From the NCBI GenBank assembly GCA_024684455.1, contig JAIKWU010000021.1:79104-143103 (forward strand): 64,000 bases of DNA, written 5' to 3'. The translations under genes and the position numbers were made by a program. Positions 7,117-16,300 of this stretch are shown here, piece after piece. Origin of the DNA: Bacteroidaceae bacterium (GTDB lineage: Bacteria; Bacteroidota; Bacteroidia; Bacteroidales; Bacteroidaceae). The notes beneath the pieces are model-generated. The model ran no database searches, was not told the DNA's origin, and worked only from the letters and a program-made list of their open reading frames with translations. Within the stretch, counting starts at the first letter, position 1. Each line of letters opens with the position of its first letter.

Positions 7117-9990
7117 ATGAAACGTTTATTCAAAAAATTACTACCGGCCGTCGTTGCCATCGGCTTCCTGACGGCCTGCGAGGACGTTCCCGCACCCTAC
7201 TATCTTCTGCAGAAGATTATCGACAGTAGTGTGATTCTGGACGAATCCTTCGCCAACAGTCTCGGTAAGTTTACCGTGTACAACGAGACGGACGACGGTT
7301 ATGAATGGGCCAACCAGTACAACACAGCCTACATCTCCGGCTACCAGAACAATGTGAACAAGGCTACGAAGTCGTGGCTCATCTCCCCCGCTTTTGACCT
7401 CTCTAATGCCGAACAGGCCTACGTTATGTTCGAGTATGTGCTCCGTTTCAAGCGTAGCACGACTAAGGAGAGAATCCTTGTATCTGCCAACTATGCAGAC
7501 CAAATCAGTTCAGGTGTACACGGAACACCCGCAACAGCAACCTGGTACGACCTCAACATCGACCTGCCTGAAACAGCAGACTACAAGAACTTCAACTCGG
7601 TAGGAGCACAACTTCCTCCCGAAGTGCTCGGACAAAAGAGAGTACACATTGCCTTCTACTACGAAGCACCTGCCACAGAGGCATCGACTTGGGAAGTAAA
7701 GAATCTGATTGTCAAGGAAGGCCAATATGACGACCCGAACAAGGAAGAACCCGAAGAAGGCGTTTACCTCTACGAAAAGTTCGCCTCTTCGCTGGGTGAG
7801 TTTACTCCTTTCACCGAATTGGCAGAAGGCTACAACTGGAGCAACCAGTACTCATCAGCCTATATCAGTGGCTATCAGAACAAGGAGAACAAAGCCACGA
7901 AGGCATGGCTCGTTTCGCCTGCAGTTGACCTTACTGCATCTAAGGGTGCATTCGTTTCCTTCCAGTACGTCTATATGTATCAACGCCAGACTTGTCAGGA
8001 GCGTGTGTATATCACCAACAACTACACAGGCGACCCGACAACGACCCGTTGGACCGACTTAAACATGGAAATGAAAGTCACGCCCAGTTACTCATCCTTC
8101 TACACCATTGGCACCAACCTGCCCGAAGCCTTTATCGGCGAGGGTAATTCTGAGGTCGTCTTCGCCCTCTTCTACGAGGCTCCCGACAACGAAGCATCCA
8201 CGTGGGAAGTCAAGGAGTTCAAAGTGAAGGAAGGCGAATACACGGAACAAGAGGATGAACCCATCGAAGGATTGAACGGTTCTGGTACCGCTGAAGATCC
8301 TTATGACGTGGCCTCCGCCCTCAAACTTATCAAGGAGAACAAGATTCCCTCCCACGAAGTCTATGTCAAAGGACAAATCACCAGTCTGGGCGATGCAACT
8401 GGCAAGGACATGCCTGGCAACACATTTGGAAACGCTACCTACTTCATCAGCGACCTCGATGAAGCAGGCGCTCCCACAGGCGAAGCCCTCGAGGTTTACC
8501 GTGGCTATGGTCTTGGTGGAGAGAAAATAACGAGTAACTACATCAAGGTTGGCGACAATGTCATCGTTGTAGGTACCCTCGTCTATTACAATAACAAGAC
8601 TCCCGAATTTACCCAAGGCAGCAAAATCTACTCGCTCAACGGTGAGACTGCTGGCGGTGGTGGCGGTGGTGAAGAATTTGGAACGCCAGCCGGTTCCGGT
8701 ACGAAAGAAGACCCCTATAATGTCGCTGCAACCGTTCAACTGATTGACGGTCTTGGCTCGGCTACTTCCGACTACATTTACACAAAGGGTATCATTACCA
8801 GTCTGGGCGATCCTACTGGCAAGGATATGCCAGGCAACTCGTTTGGCAATGCCACTTACTTCATTAGCGATATGGATGCATCAGGTAAACCCACAGGTGG
8901 CTCACTTGAGGTATTCCGTGGCTACGGTCTTGGTGGTGCTGAGGTAACGTCCGACTATATCAAGGTCGGCGACGTGGTTGTCGTTTACGGTAAGGTGAAA
9001 CTCTACAATGGAAAGACACGCGAATTTGACCAGGGCAGCGTGCTCTACTCGCTCAATGGTGAGACTCTTCCTGATGTACCTGAAGCAGAGCCAAAGGGAA
9101 GTGGTACCCTCGACGACCCGTACAATGCTGCCAAGGCTAACCAAGTGGCTAAAGCACTGCCCAAAGACGGTAAGTCCGATGTTGTTTATATTGCTGGTAA
9201 GGTTGCAACCATCAAGAGCAATGGCAATTACGACGCAAAGAATACTTCTGGTCAATATTATGGCAATGCTACATTCTTTATCAGTGATGACGGTTCTACC
9301 AATAATACCTTCCAGGTTTATCAAGCCCTTTACTTGGGTAATAAGAAGTACGATGGAAATGGTGACCTGCTAAAACAGGGTGATGACGTCATCATCTGTG
9401 GTAAACTCACCAATTACCTTGGTACAACACCTGAAACTGCCAAGGGCGAAGCCTACCTCTACTCTCTCAATGGAAATACTGGCGAACAAGACCCACCGAC
9501 ACCTCCTGTAGAAGTCGGCACGTATGACAATCCGTGGACAGTGACTGATGCACAAGCCAACTACATCGACGGAACTCCTCAGAAGTCTTATGTTGTAGGC
9601 TATATCGTTGGATATGTCAAAGGTAGTAAGTATCAAGAAGGTGCCCTGTTCGGTGCTGATGCGCTCGAACAAGCCAGCGCTGGTACAAGTGCGCCTACGA
9701 ATATCCTCATTGGCTTGACTCCTAATAGCAGTTCGACTGATGAATGTATTCCTATGGCATTGCCAACAGGAGAATTCCGTACGGGCCTTAACCTCAAAGA
9801 CCATCCCGAAGTGATGGGTAGTCAAATCCTCATTTATGGTTCAGTGGAGAAGTACTTCCAAGTAGCAGGCCTCAAGTCGCCTACTTACGTGGAGTACACC
9901 GTTTCAGATGCGACAGGAGGAGCCACCACGAAGACCATCGGCACACGTCCTGATGCGGCAAAGAAACGTTTTACCAAACGATTGAGATAA
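7117..9990 (+). CDS. Large lipoprotein with two choice-of-anchor J domains and four OB-fold-like domains
   Basis: The 957-residue protein has a lipobox around residue 21 (GFLTACEDVPAPY). Two similar choice-of-anchor J (cleaved-adhesin-like) domains span about residues 40-205 and 214-380 (DESFANSLGKFT; YEKFASSLGEFT). Three copies of an OB-fold-like module start near residues 386, 524 and 659 (GSGTAEDPYD, GSGTKEDPYN, GSGTLDDPYN), each ending in YSLNGE/T/N. A DUF6359-like OB domain starts near 799 (GTYDNPWTV). The first two OB modules are nearly identical in long stretches, indicating recent duplication. No enzyme is visible. I infer a surface binding protein that presents substrate to the adjacent nucleases and receptor. 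Confidence 0.8.
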   Translation: MKRLFKKLLPAVVAIGFLTACEDVPAPYYLLQKIIDSSVILDESFANSLGKFTVYNETDDGYEWANQYNTAYISGYQNNVNKATKSWLISPAFDLSNAEQAYVMFEYVLRFKRSTTKERILVSANYADQISSGVHGTPATATWYDLNIDLPETADYKNFNSVGAQLPPEVLGQKRVHIAFYYEAPATEASTWEVKNLIVKEGQYDDPNKEEPEEGVYLYEKFASSLGEFTPFTELAEGYNWSNQYSSAYISGYQNKENKATKAWLVSPAVDLTASKGAFVSFQYVYMYQRQTCQERVYITNNYTGDPTTTRWTDLNMEMKVTPSYSSFYTIGTNLPEAFIGEGNSEVVFALFYEAPDNEASTWEVKEFKVKEGEYTEQEDEPIEGLNGSGTAEDPYDVASALKLIKENKIPSHEVYVKGQITSLGDATGKDMPGNTFGNATYFISDLDEAGAPTGEALEVYRGYGLGGEKITSNYIKVGDNVIVVGTLVYYNNKTPEFTQGSKIYSLNGETAGGGGGGEEFGTPAGSGTKEDPYNVAATVQLIDGLGSATSDYIYTKGIITSLGDPTGKDMPGNSFGNATYFISDMDASGKPTGGSLEVFRGYGLGGAEVTSDYIKVGDVVVVYGKVKLYNGKTREFDQGSVLYSLNGETLPDVPEAEPKGSGTLDDPYNAAKANQVAKALPKDGKSDVVYIAGKVATIKSNGNYDAKNTSGQYYGNATFFISDDGSTNNTFQVYQALYLGNKKYDGNGDLLKQGDDVIICGKLTNYLGTTPETAKGEAYLYSLNGNTGEQDPPTPPVEVGTYDNPWTVTDAQANYIDGTPQKSYVVGYIVGYVKGSKYQEGALFGADALEQASAGTSAPTNILIGLTPNSSSTDECIPMALPTGEFRTGLNLKDHPEVMGSQILIYGSVEKYFQVAGLKSPTYVEYTVSDATGGATTKTIGTRPDAAKKRFTKRLR

Positions 9991-9994
9991 CGAA

Positions 9995-10960
9995 ATGAAA
10001 CTATCAAGAATTATACTGACAACCATGCTCGGCACACTCGTGTCGGGCATGGTTGTTTCGTGTGGGGGCGGCGACGATTTCTCCTACGACGGCCCTGTTC
10101 CTGAAGGTAGGGTGTCGGGAGAATCGACCGACAATTCCTGGTCGGACGACCCTGCAGCAAAGGGTTACGAAGTACCTGCCATCCGTCAGGGCGACGGCAT
10201 CTACTTCGTCAGCCACTACGCAAGGCTCAACAACAGTTCGAGCGAGAAAGGCCTGAACTACTGCCTCGAGTGGGATGCTTCGGCCTATCACAGCCGCTGG
10301 GTTGCCTTCGTGTTTGACAACACCAACAACGCCAAACGTGTCAGTCGTACTAATACATGGGCCGAAGATCCTGACCTGCCGCAATCGGTGCGTCTGAGTG
10401 TAAACTCCTATTCAGGCAGTGGCTACACACGTGGCCATATTTGTGCTTCAGCCGATCGCCTCAACTCCACAGAGGCCAATAATCAGACATTCTACATGTC
10501 TAACATGACGCCCCAACTCTACGACTACAACGGAGGCTACTGGGCAGTGCTCGAAGCCCTGGTACAGAACTGGGGACGCAGCACCAAGTTCAAGCGTGTC
10601 TATGTTTGCAAGGGAGGCACCATCCGCGACGACCAGTTGCGCGGCACGTTCAACACCAACAACGCAAGCGGTCGCAGTTGTAAGGTCAAGATACCCAAGT
10701 ACAACTTCATGGCCATTCTTGCCGAGACTGCCGGCGGTTCATTCCAGTCCATCGGCTTCTGGATGGAACATAAGGACTACTCCGATGGTTCCGGCCATTA
10801 TTCTTCCGACAACCGTGCTCCCACCTACCTGATGAAGGGTCATGCGATGAGCATCGACGAACTGGAGAACAAGACGGGCATCAACTTCTTCTGCAATCTG
10901 AACGATGCACTGGAGAATGCCGTTGAGAGTTCTTACAGCGAATCGGCATGGACATGGTAA
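9995..10960 (+). CDS. DNA/RNA non-specific endonuclease lipoprotein (NUC1 family)
   Basis: The 321-residue protein has a lipoprotein signal with Cys near residue 23 (GMVVSCGGGDDF). The NUC1 active-site motif appears as RGHICASADR around residue 146, with the conserved YMSNMTPQ about 20 residues later carrying the metal-binding Asn. These are hallmarks of beta-beta-alpha-metal nucleases such as the Serratia nuclease family, which cut single- and double-stranded nucleic acid. The usual Asp of DRGH is Thr here. The gene starts 4 bases after the anchor-J/OB lipoprotein gene, so the two are translationally coupled. Its cell-surface location and the receptor upstream suggest nutrient scavenging or biofilm DNA turnover. 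Confidence 0.88.
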   Translation: MKLSRIILTTMLGTLVSGMVVSCGGGDDFSYDGPVPEGRVSGESTDNSWSDDPAAKGYEVPAIRQGDGIYFVSHYARLNNSSSEKGLNYCLEWDASAYHSRWVAFVFDNTNNAKRVSRTNTWAEDPDLPQSVRLSVNSYSGSGYTRGHICASADRLNSTEANNQTFYMSNMTPQLYDYNGGYWAVLEALVQNWGRSTKFKRVYVCKGGTIRDDQLRGTFNTNNASGRSCKVKIPKYNFMAILAETAGGSFQSIGFWMEHKDYSDGSGHYSSDNRAPTYLMKGHAMSIDELENKTGINFFCNLNDALENAVESSYSESAWTW

Positions 10961-11062
10961 CAGACAGGTGTTTCTACTCTATATCAACACACCGCTCCGA
11001 ATTTGATACTACTCTCTATTGATTATCTACACATTGGCTTAACAAACAGACAGCATATTATA

Positions 11063-13024
11063 ATGTCATCACAAAAAAAGATTAACGACAAACGTTCCGC
11101 AAAACCCAAAACCGCAGTGCCGCATCCACCGCTTCAAAAGAAGCCAAAGACGTCAGCACCGGTGACATTCTGTGGCTGGAAGCGATGGACTGTGCCATGC
11201 GTTCTATTCTTGATTTTCGCCGGCTTTGCTTTCTGGCTTCTTGTCAGCAAAAACTCTGAGTATCTATATACCGCTCAGGAGCATTCACTATGGGTGGGTG
11301 ACACATCGTTCTGGAACGACAAGATGATGTACGCAGGCGGACTGGCTCAGTGGCTTGGATGCTTCCTCACGCAGTTCTTTTATGAACCGTGGTGGGGCGT
11401 CATGTGCCTCATCGTACTATGGGCTATCATCTTTGCCCTGCTGATGAAGACAGCACATGTAGCAACCGTTTGGAGCATCGTTGCGTTAGTTCCGCTCTTT
11501 GCCCTGCTGCTGAGCGAAGTCGATATGGGCTACTGGATCTATTACTTGAAACAGCCTGGCTACTGGTTCACACAGCCTGTCAGCATCCTCATTGCCCTCC
11601 TGTTCACTTGGCGGTTCCAAGTGACGAACAAGGTGGAAGCGAAAGTCGTTCTGTGGCAATGTGTTTACATCGTCGTGGCGACGGTCCTGCTCTACCCTCT
11701 CATTGGTGCGTGGGCTCTGATTGCTGCGGCATGGATGGGCATCATGTCGCTCGACTTGAAGAACCGTGAATTTTGGCCAACAATCGTGGCAGTTGCCAGC
11801 ATCGTGGTCGTCCCCATCATCTATTATCAGTTCTACACCCGCATGAGGATTGAGGATGCCTGGACTGTGAACTTCCCCATTTTCCAGAACGACACCGTCT
11901 ATTCGTATTGGTTGTCCGTTCCGTTTATCCTCACGGCTGTCTGGCCGCTGGTTCTTATGCTGTTCAGACAGAGGAAGGAACAGGAGTGTACCGTCAGCAA
12001 GAAAGGTTTGGGTTGGTGGATTCTGGGAAACGCAGCCGTAATGTGCTGCCTTGTCTGGTTGACCACTACACTGCACTACGACAACTACAATTACAAAGCA
12101 GAGATGCGCATCTACCGTGCCATTGACGAAAGCCGTTTCGACGATGTCCTCAGTGAAGTGCGAAAGGCTCCTGGCAACATTACACGACAGATGGTCCTCG
12201 CCAAGAACATCGCCCTGATGCACAAGGGAACGTGCGGCAACGAAATCTTCCGTTACCCGAACACAGGCGAACCGCCCTATGTGTTCGACTCGCTCCGCGT
12301 ACATCTTGTTCAGACCTGCGGCACACAACTATATTATAATTACGGCAAGTGCAACTTTGCCTGCCGCTGGGCCATCGAAAACTCTGTCGAGTTCGGCTTC
12401 GATATGAATCAACTGAAAATCCTCACACGTACCTCTATGATGTCGGGTGAGTTCAAAGCAGCACAGAAGTATCTGAACATCCTGCACAATACCACTTTCC
12501 AGCGCAAATGGGCAGAAGAGTGGCAGGCCATGCTCGACAACAAGCATCTCTACTACCAGTCTGTTGAGTACAAGAACGTGCATCCTATGACGTTGTTTAA
12601 CAACACGCTTGACGGTGACGAGGGACTTTGCGAAATGTATCTCATCAACTACTTCAGCCACGTTCACAAAAGCACGCCGAAACTTCAGGAGCAGACACTG
12701 GTGTTCTCCCTTATTCAGAAGGATATCCAACTGTTCTGGCCCCGTTTCTTCCGATATGCTTCCTTGCACGAACAAGAACAGATGCCCATCCATTATCAGG
12801 AGGCAGCCTATCTGTACGGACATTTGGAACACGAAGTCGATATCAGTGGGATGCCTTTCGACCAAGAGCGCATCGTCAACCGCTATGCATCGTTCGACCA
12901 AATCACACAGAAACTGTTGGCTCAAGGCATGACCGCCCAGCAAGTGGGACAGGCCACGAAGGATACTTTTGGCGACACCTTCTGGTGGTTCTACTTCTTC
13001 TGCCGTGACATTCACTCGTACTAA
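11063..13024 (+). CDS. DUF6057-like polytopic membrane protein
   Basis: The start at 11063 (MSSQKKINDKRS) gives 653 residues; an upstream in-frame ATG at 11003 would add 20 residues without signal character. About eight hydrophobic segments occupy residues 40-390 (for example CVLFLIFAGFAFWLLV and YIVVATVLLYPLIGAWALI). The C-terminal 260 residues are soluble, helical and resemble TPR-type repeats. The layout and motifs (HSLWVGDTSFWNDKM) resemble the Bacteroidales family DUF6057, whose function is unknown. It is followed after 20 bases by a lipoprotein with a CxxCH motif and a propeller domain, so the two probably act together at the envelope. The family call is by eye. Confidence 0.7.
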   Translation: MSSQKKINDKRSAKPKTAVPHPPLQKKPKTSAPVTFCGWKRWTVPCVLFLIFAGFAFWLLVSKNSEYLYTAQEHSLWVGDTSFWNDKMMYAGGLAQWLGCFLTQFFYEPWWGVMCLIVLWAIIFALLMKTAHVATVWSIVALVPLFALLLSEVDMGYWIYYLKQPGYWFTQPVSILIALLFTWRFQVTNKVEAKVVLWQCVYIVVATVLLYPLIGAWALIAAAWMGIMSLDLKNREFWPTIVAVASIVVVPIIYYQFYTRMRIEDAWTVNFPIFQNDTVYSYWLSVPFILTAVWPLVLMLFRQRKEQECTVSKKGLGWWILGNAAVMCCLVWLTTTLHYDNYNYKAEMRIYRAIDESRFDDVLSEVRKAPGNITRQMVLAKNIALMHKGTCGNEIFRYPNTGEPPYVFDSLRVHLVQTCGTQLYYNYGKCNFACRWAIENSVEFGFDMNQLKILTRTSMMSGEFKAAQKYLNILHNTTFQRKWAEEWQAMLDNKHLYYQSVEYKNVHPMTLFNNTLDGDEGLCEMYLINYFSHVHKSTPKLQEQTLVFSLIQKDIQLFWPRFFRYASLHEQEQMPIHYQEAAYLYGHLEHEVDISGMPFDQERIVNRYASFDQITQKLLAQGMTAQQVGQATKDTFGDTFWWFYFFCRDIHSY

Positions 13025-13044
13025 TTGATAACAGACTCAACACA

Positions 13045-14565
13045 ATGAATAAAATCCTTCATTCCTCATTGTACCTTCTACTTGTTACTATGTACTTAGT
13101 TATTGCCTCATGCACAAGCCATCCCGAGGTTCCAAGCGAGTATAGCAAGGTGGAGCGCGTACCAGTGATTTATCCAGAATACACTGATGTCGTTGTTCCT
13201 CCCAACATCGCTCCCCTCAATTTCAAACTGATGGAAGGGTGCGACGTCTGTGTGGCACGTGTGACCGATGCTGCAGGCAATGTGCAGACGTATGGCGATG
13301 GCTTCAAAGTGCTGTTCCCCGAAGACGAATGGCGTACCATGCTCGAACAGTCGAAAGGCAAACAACTGACGGTCGAACTGTTCGGACAGAAGAACGATGG
13401 TAAATGGTTGGCATTCAAGCCCTTTACCATTCACATCGCTGAAGAGGAAATCGACCCTTACATTTCATATCGTAGTATTTCTCCGTCATACGTCGCATAT
13501 GAAATGCTAACCATCAATCAACGCAACATTACTAACTTCGACGAACGAGAAATCTACAACAACATGATTATCTCGTCGGAGGACAATGGTCAGTGCATCA
13601 ACTGCCACTCTTACCAAAACTACAGTACACAGAACATGCAGTTCCACATGCGTCAAGGCAACGGCGGTACGATGATTGTACACAACGGAACGCCTCATAA
13701 AATTGACTTGAAGACGGATTCGACCATCAGTGCAGGTGTCTATCCCGCATGGCATCCCACACTGCCCCTCATCGCCTACTCCACCAATTCAACAGGCCAA
13801 TCGTTCCATACCAAAAGCCATGCAAAAATTGAAGTGGAAGACTCTCGCAGCGACATCATCCTCTATGACGTAGAGAAAAACGAGGTAATGACCATTGAGA
13901 ACGACACGCTTGAATTCGAGTGCTTTCCTGCATGGACGCCTGATGGCAAGACGCTCTACTACTGCTCGGCTCACTTCGAATTTCCCGATACAACGAATCA
14001 CGAACAGCAGGTCATTGAACGATATACAGAAGTTAAATACAACATCTACCGCAAGTCGTTCGACCCCGAAACCCACACTTTTGGCCCTCACGAACTGATC
14101 TATGACGCTGCAAGTAAAGGTCGAAGTGCCACCTTTCCACGTATCAGTCCTGACGGGCGTTATCTGCTCTATGGCGAAGGTAACTTCGGTTGCTTCCATG
14201 TTTGGCATCCCGATGCCGACTTACACCTCATCGACCTAAAGACGATGCAGGAACGCAAACTGGAAAATGTCAACAGCAATCGAGCCGAGAGTTATCACTC
14301 ATGGTCAAGCAACGGACGCTGGATGATTTTCATCTCACGTCGCGACGACAACAACTACTCTCGTCTCTACATGGCCTACTTCGATAAACAAGGTCATGCA
14401 CACAAGGCCTTTGAACTGCCTCAGGAAGATCCATCGTTCTATGACTTCTACCTCCGCTCTTTCAATGTGCCTGAATTCATGAAAGAGCCTGTCTCGGTGC
14501 GTCCGCAGGAATTTGCTGCCATCGCAAAGAAACCAGCAAAGAAAGCCACCTACGTCAGCAAATAA
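13045..14565 (+). CDS. TolB-like (PD40) propeller lipoprotein with a single CxxCH motif
   Basis: The 506-residue protein has a lipobox (YLVIASCTSHPE, Cys near residue 23). A Cys-Ile-Asn-Cys-His motif lies near residue 188 (NGQCINCHSY), the haem-attachment signature of c-type cytochromes. The following residues form a WD40/PD40-like propeller with repeats such as YPAWHPTLPLIAYSTN, FPAWTPDGKTLYYCSA and FPRISPDGRYLLYGEG. TolB-like propellers bind proteins or peptidoglycan-associated partners. The CxxCH could bind haem c or could be coincidental. It is the second gene of a pair with the DUF6057-like gene and is followed by a strong hairpin. The function is unknown. Confidence 0.75.
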   Translation: MNKILHSSLYLLLVTMYLVIASCTSHPEVPSEYSKVERVPVIYPEYTDVVVPPNIAPLNFKLMEGCDVCVARVTDAAGNVQTYGDGFKVLFPEDEWRTMLEQSKGKQLTVELFGQKNDGKWLAFKPFTIHIAEEEIDPYISYRSISPSYVAYEMLTINQRNITNFDEREIYNNMIISSEDNGQCINCHSYQNYSTQNMQFHMRQGNGGTMIVHNGTPHKIDLKTDSTISAGVYPAWHPTLPLIAYSTNSTGQSFHTKSHAKIEVEDSRSDIILYDVEKNEVMTIENDTLEFECFPAWTPDGKTLYYCSAHFEFPDTTNHEQQVIERYTEVKYNIYRKSFDPETHTFGPHELIYDAASKGRSATFPRISPDGRYLLYGEGNFGCFHVWHPDADLHLIDLKTMQERKLENVNSNRAESYHSWSSNGRWMIFISRRDDNNYSRLYMAYFDKQGHAHKAFELPQEDPSFYDFYLRSFNVPEFMKEPVSVRPQEFAAIAKKPAKKATYVSK

Positions 14566-14576
14566 CACCAACCACA

Positions 14577-14618
14577 AAAGTTCAGGAGGACACTCAATCG
14601 AGCGTCCTCCTGAACTTT
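14577..14618. terminator. Strong bidirectional hairpin after the PD40 lipoprotein gene
   Basis: The perfect 15-bp stem AAAGTTCAGGAGGAC (14577-14591) pairs with 14604-14618 around a 12-base loop. It separates the plus-strand operon from the minus-strand tRNA and probably serves both directions. Confidence 0.75.
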
Positions 14619-14621
14619 GTG

Positions 14622-14694
14622 TGACTCGCTTGGGGCTCGAACCCAAGACCCCAACATTAAAAGTGTTGTGCTCTACCTACTGAGCTAGCGAGTC
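14622..14694 (-). tRNA. tRNA-Lys (anticodon TTT)
   Basis: The minus strand folds into a complete cloverleaf: acceptor GACTCGC pairs with GCGAGTC, the D arm is AGCTCAGTAGGTAGAGC, the anticodon loop CTTTTAA has TTT in the centre, and the T arm contains GGTTCGAGCC. The discriminator is A and CCA is not fully encoded (A-CA). The tRNA is isolated, with no neighbouring tRNA. Confidence 0.95.
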
Positions 14695-14863
14695 CACCTT
14701 GTTGGCTTGAGCAGAGAGTGTGTGCCGACTTTTTTAGGGACGGCTCCTGCAAAAGCGGTGCAAAGGTAGGGAGTTTTTTCGGATTGACCAAGTTTTTTGC
14801 TGAAAAATTAGGATAATCAGGAAAAAAACGTCGGTGTATGCCCAATATGCCGATTATTATCCG

Positions 14864-14871
14864 TACCTTTG
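14864..14871 (+). promoter_or_regulatory. -7 promoter element of the queuosine operon
   Basis: TACCTTTG matches TAnnTTTG and lies 82 bases before the yhhQ start, leaving a leader long enough to contain the predicted riboswitch. Confidence 0.6.
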
Positions 14872-14911
14872 CAGTTGATATTTACATACATTGCAACGCG
14901 ACAGACGTTGC

Positions 14912-14941
14912 CGTGTGCTTGAACACCACGTAAAAAACAAG
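14912..14941 (+). promoter_or_regulatory. Candidate preQ1-I riboswitch
   Basis: The leader fits an H-type pseudoknot with the preQ1-I plan. Stem P1 is CGTG (14912-14915) with CACG (14927-14930). The P1 loop holds CTTG (14918-14921), which can pair with CAAG (14938-14941) at the end of an A-rich tail (TAAAAAA). The ATG of yhhQ is only 4 bases downstream, so folding would hide the start site. The context (a queuosine precursor transporter, then queC and queF) is what preQ1 riboswitches control. A competing hairpin (GTGT/ACAC) is possible and P1 is short. The call is by pattern and context only. Confidence 0.5.
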
Positions 14942-14945
14942 AACA

Positions 14946-15632
14946 ATGAAACAAAATCGTATGGTCAGCGTATCCTTCATGATCATGGGGATACTATTCT
15001 GTGTGTGCCTTGTTGCATCCAACCTTTTAGGCACAAAAATTCTTCAAGTCGGTCCTTTTCCTTTAACCGCAGGCGTCATCGTATTTCCGATTTCGTATAT
15101 CATTAACGATTGCATTGCCGAAGTATGGGGATTTCGCAAAGCCCGTCTTATTATATGGATGGGATTCCTCATGAACTTCTTTGTGGTTGCATTGGGCGGC
15201 ATTGCAGCCGTCATTCCTGCTCCTCCCTTCTGGCAAGGAGAAGAAGCCTTCCAATTTGTCTTTGGTTTGGCACCGAGAATTGCAGTAGCCAGTTTGTCGG
15301 CCTTCCTTGTCGGCTCTTTTCTTAATGCTTGGGTGATGAGCCGCATGAAGTTGCGCGACCGTGAGCGTCGTTTCTCACTGCGTGCCATTCTTTCTACATT
15401 GGCAGGCGAAGGGGCTGACTCGATCATCTTTTTCCCGTTGGCATTCGGAGGCCTGATGCCCGCTGCTGAATTGGTTAAGATGATGATTATTCAAGTGTCG
15501 GCCAAAACTCTCTACGAGATCATCGTATTGCCACTAACAACCCAAATCGTCAAATATATCAAGCGGCGTGAAGGCACGAGCGTTTACGATGAAAATATTT
15601 CTTATAACGTATTCAAAATAAACGAAATATGA
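14946..15632 (+). CDS. yhhQ: Queuosine precursor transporter (YhhQ/QueT-like)
   Basis: This 228-residue integral membrane protein has about six hydrophobic helices and the family's landmarks: ASNLLGTKI near the N-terminus, the [18 protein letters not shown] segment, and [15 protein letters not shown] in the C-terminal half. YhhQ proteins import preQ0, preQ1 or queuine for tRNA modification. It is the first gene of an operon and overlaps queC by 4 bases (15629-15632). The predicted preQ1 element directly upstream suggests repression when the precursor is plentiful. Confidence 0.9.
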   Translation: MKQNRMVSVSFMIMGILFCVCLVASNLLGTKILQVGPFPLTAGVIVFPISYIINDCIAEVWGFRKARLIIWMGFLMNFFVVALGGIAAVIPAPPFWQGEEAFQFVFGLAPRIAVASLSAFLVGSFLNAWVMSRMKLRDRERRFSLRAILSTLAGEGADSIIFFPLAFGGLMPAAELVKMMIIQVSAKTLYEIIVLPLTTQIVKYIKRREGTSVYDENISYNVFKINEI

Positions 15633-16300
15633 TACTTGATCACAGAAAGGCATTAGTTGTTTATTCAGGTGGTCAGGACAGTACCACATGCCTGTTTTGG
15701 GCGAAAAAGCACTTTGACGAAGTGCGCGCGCTCTGCTTCCGTTATGGGCAGAAGCATGAGGTGGAAGTGGAGATAGCACGCAACATAGCCGAAAAGGCTG
15801 GCGTACCGTTTGAGGCAAAAGACGTGCATTTCATCAGCGAGTTGAGCACAGGGTGTTCGCTGACCGACACTTCTGTTCAGATGGATGCTGAAAAGCATGG
15901 TGATACACCTCCCAACACGTTTGTGCCTGGACGCAACCTGTTCTTTCTCGCCATTGCTGCCGTCTATGCCCGTGAACACGGTATCATGAACATCATTACA
16001 GGCGTGTCACAAACAGACTTTTCTGGCTATCCAGACTGCCGCGATTCATTCATTCGTTCGCTCAATGTTTCGCTGAATCTTGCGATGAACGAGCAGTTTG
16101 TCATCCACACACCTCTGATGTGGATTGACAAGGCTGAAACCTGGAAATTGTCCGATGAATTGGGTGTTTTTGACCTTGTTCGCAACGAGACACTGACTTG
16201 TTATAATGGCATCAAAGGCGATGGATGCGGTAAATGTCCCGCGTGCAAACTCCGTCGTCATGGACTTGAACAATACTTAAAACGGAGAAATCATGAATAA
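15629..16300 (+). CDS. queC: 7-cyano-7-deazaguanine (preQ0) synthase QueC
   Basis: The 223-residue protein has the PP-loop ATP-pyrophosphatase motif SGGQDSTTC at residues 11-19 and a C-terminal zinc site, [10 protein letters not shown]. QueC converts 7-carboxy-7-deazaguanine to preQ0 using ATP and ammonia in the cytoplasm. The [11 protein letters not shown] segment and the [16 protein letters not shown] substrate loop are typical. Length matches the family. The gene overlaps yhhQ by 4 bases and queF by 8. queD and queE are not in this window and must lie elsewhere, or the cell may rely on import. Confidence 0.96.
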   Translation: MILDHRKALVVYSGGQDSTTCLFWAKKHFDEVRALCFRYGQKHEVEVEIARNIAEKAGVPFEAKDVHFISELSTGCSLTDTSVQMDAEKHGDTPPNTFVPGRNLFFLAIAAVYAREHGIMNIITGVSQTDFSGYPDCRDSFIRSLNVSLNLAMNEQFVIHTPLMWIDKAETWKLSDELGVFDLVRNETLTCYNGIKGDGCGKCPACKLRRHGLEQYLKRRNHE

